64,000 nt of DNA, taken from assembly GCF_000948985.2 (NCBI RefSeq), contig NZ_CP059733.1:5084001-5148000 (forward strand). Reading direction: 5' to 3'. The position numbers and the translations under genes were made by a program. The notes under the pieces are model-generated. The model was given only the letters and a program-made list of their open reading frames with translations, was not told where the DNA came from and did no database searches. Below, piece by piece: positions 52,898 to 61,200 of this stretch (positions within the stretch are counted from its first letter, which is position 1; each line of letters starts with the position of its first letter). Source of the stretch: Thalassomonas viridans (GTDB lineage: Bacteria > Pseudomonadota > Gammaproteobacteria > Enterobacterales > Alteromonadaceae).

Positions 52898-53827
52898 TTA
52901 GTTGCCAACCCCGACAGCCGGCATAGATGCCAGGCTGATGATTTCCTCAGAGAGAAACCCCGGGTAACGCTCCGGCTGCAGCACCATGCCGTTGATGGCA
53001 AAAGCGGTTTGCTTGCGGCCGTCCGCCGCCAGCAGCAGGCGTAATTCCGCCGACAGCCTGGCCTGTTCACTGTCTTTGCATGCCCGGCCTTCACAGCTGA
53101 GATCGGCAACAAACCAGTTATAGCGGTAATCCGCTTTCAAGGCATCGAGAAAAGCCTGCTGCTGCCTCAGGTGCCCGGGGGCAAACACTAGCATATTGGC
53201 CAGGCCGGTATGGGGCTGCTGCGGCAACTTTAAACTCAGGTAGCGCTGCCAGTTAAGCTGCACGGGTTTAACCGCCGTGCTCAGCCGGCGTTTAAACCTG
53301 TCCAGGGCGCCGATATGCACTTTCTGCCCGCCGAAATAATAGGAAGGCACCGACTGGGGATCATAACTGGCCACCACCTGTTCATTAAGCTGTTTTAAAC
53401 GGTTTTCCCCCTTGTCCTGCAGGGCCTTGTCACAGCTTACCTGCCTGCGGTTGATTACCGCGGCAAATACCGACAGGCTCACCGGATCTGCACAACCGAA
53501 GATTTCATCCACCTTAGTCTGGCTTGCCTGCCCCAGTATCGGCGACCAGAACATAAAAACATTGTAGCCCTTTAACTTATCAAGTTTTGTTAATGCCTTA
53601 ATACAATAAGGACAATAGGGATCTTTAAAGGCGATGATGCTGGGGGCATCCGGCTGCCAGGGTTCCAATAAAAATGCGCCATGGGTTTGTGGCGAGGGGA
53701 TAAGCCGGCTGTCGGCGCTTCCCGCCAGGGCAGCAACCGGGAAAACAAGCAAACCCAGGCATAAGTTCAGGCACAAACCCAGGCATAAATTCAGGAAAAA
53801 GTGCCGGAACCTGTTAAACAGCTTCAT
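52898..53827 (-). CDS. Periplasmic thioredoxin-fold (DsbC/DsbG-like) oxidoreductase
   Basis: 309 residues. A signal peptide with a repeated LNLCLG core precedes mature SADSRLIPSPQ. The redox site is FKDPYCPYCIKALTKL, CPYC being typical of DsbC-type isomerases, followed by a helical insert with two Cys (FGCADP and VSCDKAL) and the cis-Pro loop SVPSYYFGGQ. The last 100 residues form an unassigned extension (LNWQRYLSLKLPQQPHTG onward) with a further Cys pair around LSCEGRACKD. The gene overlaps the preceding one by 4 bases, which in turn follows the giant Cys-bearing protein gene by 9-15 bases. A role in disulfide formation for that product is the simplest reading, but it is inference. Confidence 0.8.
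   Translation of the reverse strand: MKLFNRFRHFFLNLCLGLCLNLCLGLLVFPVAALAGSADSRLIPSPQTHGAFLLEPWQPDAPSIIAFKDPYCPYCIKALTKLDKLKGYNVFMFWSPILGQASQTKVDEIFGCADPVSLSVFAAVINRRQVSCDKALQDKGENRLKQLNEQVVASYDPQSVPSYYFGGQKVHIGALDRFKRRLSTAVKPVQLNWQRYLSLKLPQQPHTGLANMLVFAPGHLRQQQAFLDALKADYRYNWFVADLSCEGRACKDSEQARLSAELRLLLAADGRKQTAFAINGMVLQPERYPGFLSEEIISLASMPAVGVGN
53751..53798 (-). repeat. Tandem 24-bp repeat inside a signal-peptide coding region
   Basis: AAACCCAGGCATAAGTTCAGG recurs 24 bases later with one change. It encodes repeated LCLNLCLG in the hydrophobic core of the oxidoreductase signal peptide, so gain or loss of one copy would lengthen or shorten the core by eight residues in frame. Confidence 0.8.
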
Positions 53828-54255
53828 ATTTCACCCTTGTTGACTTTCGCCAGCACGGCTTTTTTATAGGCCTGCGCCGCTTCCTTCATCCGCTGCTCCA
53901 GCGCTTTTCTCGCCCCGGGATCATCCAGCACCTGGTTATATTCCTGAATGATCACATCCAGCTGCTGCTCCGACTGCGCCAGCACCTCATCGGCATTAAA
54001 ACTTGCATCAACAGCCACCAACTCCTTTGCCGCTTCCCGGACTTTGGCCAGTTTTCGCTGGTCAAAGTCCGGCAAAGTGTTTACCGGCTTATTGCCTAAC
54101 GGGTTAGTAACCGGCTTTAATTGCTCCTGATTCGCCGCCTGGCCCGGCCCCGATTCCAGCCCCTGTTGCCAGGAGTTAACCAGCATAAAATAAGCGGCCA
54201 GGCAGATCAGCGCCAACAACAAGATCACGGCTTTTATATTCACTGTTCGTTTCAT
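53824..54255 (-). CDS. Membrane-anchored helical protein, unknown
   Basis: 143 residues from the ATG at 54255, chosen for AGGGAG five bases upstream. One N-terminal transmembrane helix (AVILLLALICLAAYFMLV) is followed by a Pro/Gln-rich linker and a C-terminal helical region (about 65-140) with coiled-coil character (VREAAKELVAVDAS, LAQSEQQLDVIIQEYNQVL, EQRMKEAAQAYKKAVLAK). No family is recognised. It sits between the giant protein gene and the thiol oxidoreductase gene, with a 4-base overlap to the latter, so it is probably a member of that operon. Confidence 0.75.
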   Translation of the reverse strand: MKRTVNIKAVILLLALICLAAYFMLVNSWQQGLESGPGQAANQEQLKPVTNPLGNKPVNTLPDFDQRKLAKVREAAKELVAVDASFNADEVLAQSEQQLDVIIQEYNQVLDDPGARKALEQRMKEAAQAYKKAVLAKVNKGEI

Positions 54256-54270
54256 AAACACTCCCTGCCC

Positions 54271-55229
54271 TTACTCCAGGTTTTGGGTATCGAAATAATA
54301 AGACCAGCAGCACTGGCTGTTGCCTGTCCTGTCCGGCACATGACGCAAATAAACATATATCCGGGTATTTTCCGGGAAAGGATTCAGCGGGGTAAAGGTT
54401 ACCTTATTGCCGTCAAAAGAGAAATTGCCCGGATAATAGGTGGAGCCGGAATAAATACGTATCGGGGCGCTGGAATGATTCTCCCCCAGATTCCGGGGAT
54501 CCAGGATATCGTCAAAGGTCAGTTCGACCGCCGTATTCACCGCCTGGTCGCTGCTGCCGTGTTCCGGCAGCATAGTACTCAACACAGGACCGCTGGTATC
54601 TAAGGCATCCGAGCTGGCGGTGCTGAAGTTCAACTGATAGCCGACAAGAAGGTTATTCGCCAGATCACAGATGCCGTCCAGTTGCAGGCTAAAGTCGGTG
54701 GCAATCGCCAGAGGCTGCGCCGGGGTAAAGCTAATGGTTTTACGGTCCGAGCTTAACGCCACAGTGCCGTCAACCTGGCTGCCACCCCCTGAAAGGCTGA
54801 CGGTAGCGCTATTGACGCAATGGTGCGCCAGCACTTCGTTGACAACCAGGCGCAGCGGGGTATTAACCGGCACCTGGGATAAGCCCAAATCCAGGTTGGT
54901 TACCGCAACTTGCGGCGCGCCGTTATCGTCGCTCTGGCCTGTGGTGAAATAATAGCTGTTATACCAACCGATATTATTGCTGGCCAGATCCTTAAGCGGC
55001 GTGCCGTAACTGATATACACATAATACCTGTGGCCGGCTTCCAGCAGCTCAGGGGTAAAGGTCACCCGGCGGCCGTCTGCGCTTAAGCTTATCTCCCCTT
55101 CGATATAAACGCCGTCGGTCTGGTCATAAAGCCTGAAACTCTGGCTGTTTAACGAGGTAGGATCGATACGCTCGTTAAAATCGGCGGTGACCAGCGTATT
55201 CAGCGGCACCTCCTGGCTATTATTGCCTG
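54271..55229 (-). repeat. Super-repeat unit 3 of the giant protein, cut after three modules
   Basis: 959 bp, corresponding to the first three modules of units 1 and 2 (YSPGNNSQEVPLN to CCWSYYFDT). The protein ends directly after the CCW module. Confidence 0.88.
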
Positions 55230-58200
55230 GGCTGTACGAACGTAAGCCGCCGGTTAACACGTCCACCCCGGCCGAGGTTTTAAAGCTGATTTGTGTAGCC
55301 GTTGCCAGCACATTGCCGCTGATATCCTGCAAACCGGATACCTGCAGGCTAATCCAGCTATCCGCAGGCAGCAGGGTTTTCGGCGTCAGGGTCAGCACAG
55401 TGCCCGAGCTGTCCAGGCTGTAACCCGTATTCAGCACCTGATTGCCGGCAGACAGGGTGGCGCCGCCGAGGTACAACTTATTGACCGGCTCGTTAAAGAC
55501 CAGCCTGATGCGGGCATTGGTAGGCACGGCTTCAAGTCCTTCGCTAACAGAGGTCTGCAGCAAGACAGGCGCACTGGTATCCGCCTCGGCGCCGCTATAA
55601 AAATAGAAGGCATCGGCGGAATTGCTATTGCCGCTGAGATCGCTGACATTGCCCAGGTAGGCATAATACCTGTGCTCCGGCACCAGGGCTTCATCCGGCA
55701 CCCAGGTCAGGGTCTTGCCGTCGCTGTCTATGCCGATAGTCCCCGGTACCTTGTTCCAGCCGTCATTGGTATCCTGGACATAGAAGTTGCCCGAACTCAG
55801 GCTAACCGGGTCCACCACCTCGTTCATCAGCCAGGTCACCGACGTATTGGTGGCCACGGTACTGTTGGCCGTGGGCACATAGCTGGTGTAGTTAGGGGCG
55901 CTGACATCCAGGTTGCTGCCCGTGGTAAAGCTTTCGCTGTGCTCCACCACCAGGTTACCGGAATAGTCCCGGACACCGCTGACCGTCTCGGTATGGCCGC
56001 TGTTCACAGGCAAGGGCGAATACCTGTGATAGAGCACTTCCCTGTTGCCGGACGCAAAAGACAGGCTGAGGTTATTCTGATCCGGGAAGCTCAGGGTATT
56101 GATGCCCTCGTCAAACCTCAGGTGGTACCTGGGATTAATACTGACATTTTCCATGCCGCTGGCCGGGCTCATTTCCAGCACCACAGGACGCTGCAGATCC
56201 GCCACCGCATCCGCCCCTGTGGTAAAGCCGAAGGAGCGGTTGTAATACTGGTTATCGCCGTCGGTATCCTGAATGCGATAATCCAGGCTGACATAATAAT
56301 AACTGTCCGCAGCCAGCAGGCCGGCGGGCACCACTTCCACGGTACGGCCGTCGCCGTTCAAGCTTACCTGAGCCGGAATCACAGTGCCGCTGTTATCCCT
56401 GAGCACCACCCGGGTGTCATCGATATAGTCGCTGTCCATCTGCTGGTTGTAGGCGATCTGGATACTGGGGTTGAGCATCACCCCGGTGCTGCCATTGCTG
56501 GGCACATAGGTTTGCGGCGTCGGCCTGATGCCCGCGGTATCCTGGGTATTGGCCACCCGGAAACTGCCCTGGTACTGGTTGATGGCATTGCCTGAGTCGT
56601 CTCTGGCGCTTGAGTCCAGATAGACATGAACCAGGGCATTGCTGGCCAAAGGCGTCTCCGGAATAAATTCGATCGCCTGCCCGGAGGCGGTCAGGTTGAG
56701 CTGGCCTTCAATCAGCACGCCGTTTTCGGCAACGCGGAAGGCGCCTGCCAGGCTGCTTTCGTCCATGGCCTCGGAAGTGTAAACAACAATCCTGGTATCG
56801 GCAGGCACATTGGTGGCGCCGTTGTTGGGATATAAACGGGCCACGCTGGGACGGGAGTTATCGTTATCCACCACGGCCGTGGTAAAGACGCGCACCTCAT
56901 CCACCAGGGCATTGTTGCTTAAGTCCTGCACGCCGCCGGTCACCAGCACGGAAACGGCTTTGCCCCCGGGCCAGGTACCCCTTAAGGTTACAGTTTGCGC
57001 ATCGGCGGAGCGGTACACGCTCGGGGTAATGATATTGCCGTCGCTGTAGAGCTTAAAGTTATTGCTGTTCACCGTCGCCGCATTCAGCGATTCGCTGAAG
57101 GTCAGGACCACGGGAATATTAACCCCGATATCCATAGCGCCGTCATTAGGCGTGACCGACACCAGCACCGGCGGCTCGGTATCGAACTCCGGCGCCGTGG
57201 TAAAGCTGTAGTACCAGCAGCAACTGGAATTGCCCACCAGATCCTTCACATAGCGGGCCTGCACTTCTATCCTGCTGCCGCCGGGCAAGGAAGTCGCCGG
57301 GGTAAAGGTCATGACGTTATCATTAATCTCATAACTGCCGGCGAGATCGCCGCTTTGGCCGTTTTTAAATATCCGCACCTGGGCGGCACTGGTTACCGGA
57401 TCTATAGTTTCATCAAAGGTCAGGACGATCTGGCTGTTAACGTCTACTTCCGTAGCATTATGAGCCGGGGAAATAGCCGTAACCCTGGGATAGGCGGTAT
57501 CGGCATTGCCCTGGCTGTCGCTGGTAAAGTTCAGGCTGTAGTCTTCCAGGGTATTACCGGCCAGGTCGCACAATCCCTGTATGCTCAGGCTATAGGCCGT
57601 CCCGGCGGCCAGGTGCTCATCCGGGGTAAAGGTCAGGGTTTTCCTGTCGCTACTCAGGGCCAGGACACCGGCTACTGTGCCCGTACCGCCGGATAAGACC
57701 ACGGTTTCATCGCTGAGACAATGGGGAACCAGGGGTTCATCAAACAGCAGGCGCAGCGGCGCATTCACCGGCACCTCAAGCAGGCCTTCGCCGATATTGG
57801 CAACCCTGACCACAGGCGCGCTGTTATCCGCCTGATCTGAGGTGGTAAAGTAGAAGCTGTTATACCAGCCGATATTGTTACCGGCAAAGTCCTTAAGGGG
57901 CGTGCCGTAACTGACATAAACATAATACCTGTGGCCGGCTTCAAGGGTCTCAGGGGTAAAGATAATGCGGCGGCCGTCTTCGCTTAATTGCCGCTGGCCG
58001 CTGATATCACGTCCCCTGGTCTGGTTATAAAGCCTGAAACTCTGGCTGTTTAACGTTGCCGGATCGATGCGCTCGCTAAAGTCCGCCGAGATCTGGGCAT
58101 TAAGCGGCACATCCAGGGCGTTGTTAAGCGGGCTGTAACCGGTCAGGCTGCCGTTTAGCACGTCCACGCCGGCACGGGTCTTAAAGTTCACCTCCACCGG

Positions 58201-61200
58201 ACTGGCCTGGGCATTGCCGCTGAGATCCGCCAGGCCTGTCACCGACAGGGTCAGCCAGCTGTCGCCGGGCAGCAGGGTCAGCGGCGTCAGGGTCAGCACG
58301 GTTCCCGAGCTGTCCAGGCTGGCGCTGACATTCTGCCTGACCCCCGAGGCGCTTATGCTGACGCCGTCAAGCAGCAGTTTGTTCACCGGCTCGTCCAGTA
58401 CCACACGCAACCTGGCATTGGTGGCAATATCCTGCTGGCCTTCAAAAACTGAGGTCTGGCTCACCTGTGGCGAGCGGGTATCCTGCTCCGTGCCCGTATA
58501 GAAGTAGAAGGCATCGGCAGAATTGCTGTTGCCGCTGTGATCTGTGATATTGCCGATATAAGCATAATAACGCCGTCCCACCGCCAGGGCCTGGTTTGGC
58601 ACCCAGGTCAGGGTTTTGCCGTCGGCGGCAATACCGATAGTGCCGGGCACATGCTGCCAGCCGTCATAGGTATCCTGGACATAGAAGTTGCTGCTGTTGA
58701 CGCTTAAGGGATCGATCACCTCGTTCATCACCCAGGTCACCCGGGCATTGGTGGCAACCGTGCTGTTGGCAACCGGCACATAAGTCTGGTAGTTAGGTCT
58801 GGTAACATCCGGACTTTCCCCTGTGGTAAAGGTTTCACTGTGCTCCATCACCAGGTTGCCGGCATAGTCGCGAATGCCGCTGACGGTTTCGGTATGCTCG
58901 CTGCTGACCGCCAGGGGCGAATACCTGTGGTAGAACACTTCCTTATTGCCGGAAGCAAAAGCCACGCTCATTTGGCTACTGCCCGGGAAAGTCAGGGGAT
59001 TTATCTTTTCATCGAAGCGCACATGGTACCTGGGGTTGATACCGACATTATCCATGCCGGTGGCAGGATTCATGGCCAGCACCATAGGCCGCTGCTGATC
59101 TTCCACCGCCTGCGCCCCTGTGGTAAAGCCGAAGGAGCGGTTGTAATACTGGCGGTCGCCGTCGGTATCTTCGATGCGGTAGTCCAGGTTGACAGTATAA
59201 TAGGTATCCGGCGTCAATAACTCTGCCGGCACCACTTCCACGGTATAACCGTCTTCACTCAGGTTCACCTGGGCCGACAGCACTGTACTGCCGCTTTGCC
59301 TGAGCACCACATAGCTATCATTGATAAAATCAGGGTTAAGCTGCTGGTTATAGGCTATCTGGATACTGGGGTTAAGCATGATCTCGGTAGCACTGTTGCC
59401 CGGCATATAAGTCACCGGCGTCGGCCGGGTGCCGGCAGTATTGCCGCTGTTGGCCACCCTGAAGCTTGCCTGGTACTGGTTGATGGCATTGCCTGAGTCA
59501 TCCCGGGCGCTGCTGCTGAGATAGACATGCACCAGGGCATTGTTGCTAAAGGGCACATCCGGGGTAAATTCTATCGCCTGGCCGGAAGCCGACAGGCTCA
59601 GGGTGCCGTCGATCAGCACGCCGTTTTCCGCCACGCGGAAGGCACCGGGTAAACTGCTTTCATCCATGACCTCAGAGGTATAGAGCACGATCACGCTATC
59701 GGCAGGCACGTTGGTGGCGCCGTTACTGGGGTACAAACGGGAAACACCGGGACGGGAATTGTCGTTATCCACCACGGCTGTGGTAAAGACGCTGGCATAA
59801 TCCGTCAGGGCATTGCCGCTGAGGTCGGTAACATCCTTGGTGACTATCACGGAAACGGCTTTACCTGCCGGCCAGGTGCCGCGCAGGGTCACGGTTTGCG
59901 CATCGCCGGAGCGGTACACGCTCGGGGTGATAATACTGCCGTCGCTGTACAGCTTAAAATTATTGTTGTTGACGGTAGAGGCATTTAGCGACTCGTTAAA
60001 GGTCAGCACGATAGGGATATTCACCCCTATGTCCATGGCGCCGTCGTCCGGGCTGATGGCGGCAACCACAGGGGCCTGGAGATCGGCTTCCGGCATGGTA
60101 GTGAAAGAATAGTACCAGCAGCAACTGGCGTTGCCCGCCAGATCCTGGACATACCTGGCCTGTACCTCAATTTTACTGCCGCCGGGCAAAGGCGTTGCCG
60201 GGGTAAAGGTCAGCACATTGTCGTTGACCTCGTAATGACCGGCGAGATCGCCGCTTTGCCCGGTTTTAAAAATCCGCACCTTGCCGGCGGCGGTCACAGG
60301 ATCTATCGCCTCGTCAAAGGTCACTATTATCTGGCTGTTAACATCGACATCGACACTGTTATGGACCGGGGACATGCCGGATACCCGCGGATAGCTGGTA
60401 TCCGTTAACCCGTCGGCATGCGAGGTAAAGTTCAGTTCGTAACCGGCCAGGACATTGCCGGATAAATCGCACAAGCCGTCCAGGGCCAGGGTATAACCGG
60501 TATTGGCGGCCAGGTGCTCACTCGGGGTAATGGTGAGCTCCTGCCGGTCGTTGCTTAAGCTGACATTAAAGGCAACCTCGCCGCTCCCGTTGCTGAAGCT
60601 GATGCTGTTCTCATTGACACACTGGGGCGACAGCTCCTCGCTGAAACGCAGTTTGATCGGCGCATTAACCGGCACCCCGGTCAAGCCGTCGCTGATATTA
60701 GTGACGCTGACTTGTGGTCCGGTATTATCCGCCGTGCCGGAAGTGGTGAAATAAAAGCTGTTATACCAGCCGATATTGTTGCCCGCCAAGTCTTTTAGCG
60801 GCGTACCGTAGCTGATATAAACATAATACCTGTGGCCGGGGTTTAAGCTATCCGGGGTAAAGTCCACCCTCAGGCCGTCGTCGCTTAAGCTTAACTGACC
60901 GGGCACATTGCGTCCTGTCGTCTGGTTATACAAACGGTAGCTGTTGCTGTTTAACGAAGTCGGGTCGATGCGCTCGTTAAACTCTGTGCTGATCCCGGTA
61001 TTTAGCGGCACATCCAGGGCATTGTTGGCGGGGCTGTAGCTGAGCCAGCTGCCTCCCTGGCTATCGGCCCCCGCGCCTGTGGTAAAGGCGAATTCCTGGC
61101 TTTGCGCCAGCAGGTTGCCGCTCAGATCCGCCAGGCCGTCAACCACCAGGCTATATTGGCTGTCGGCGTCCAGGCTGACCTTGGGCTTGATGGTCAAGAG

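Noticed and set aside
55291..56595. Long plus-strand open frame (434 codons) opposite the giant protein gene
   Set aside because: It lies antisense to a clearly coding repeat gene, has no ribosome site, and its His/Arg/Gly-rich composition is what a GC-rich antisense frame gives. Similar antisense frames recur in the other super-repeat units.
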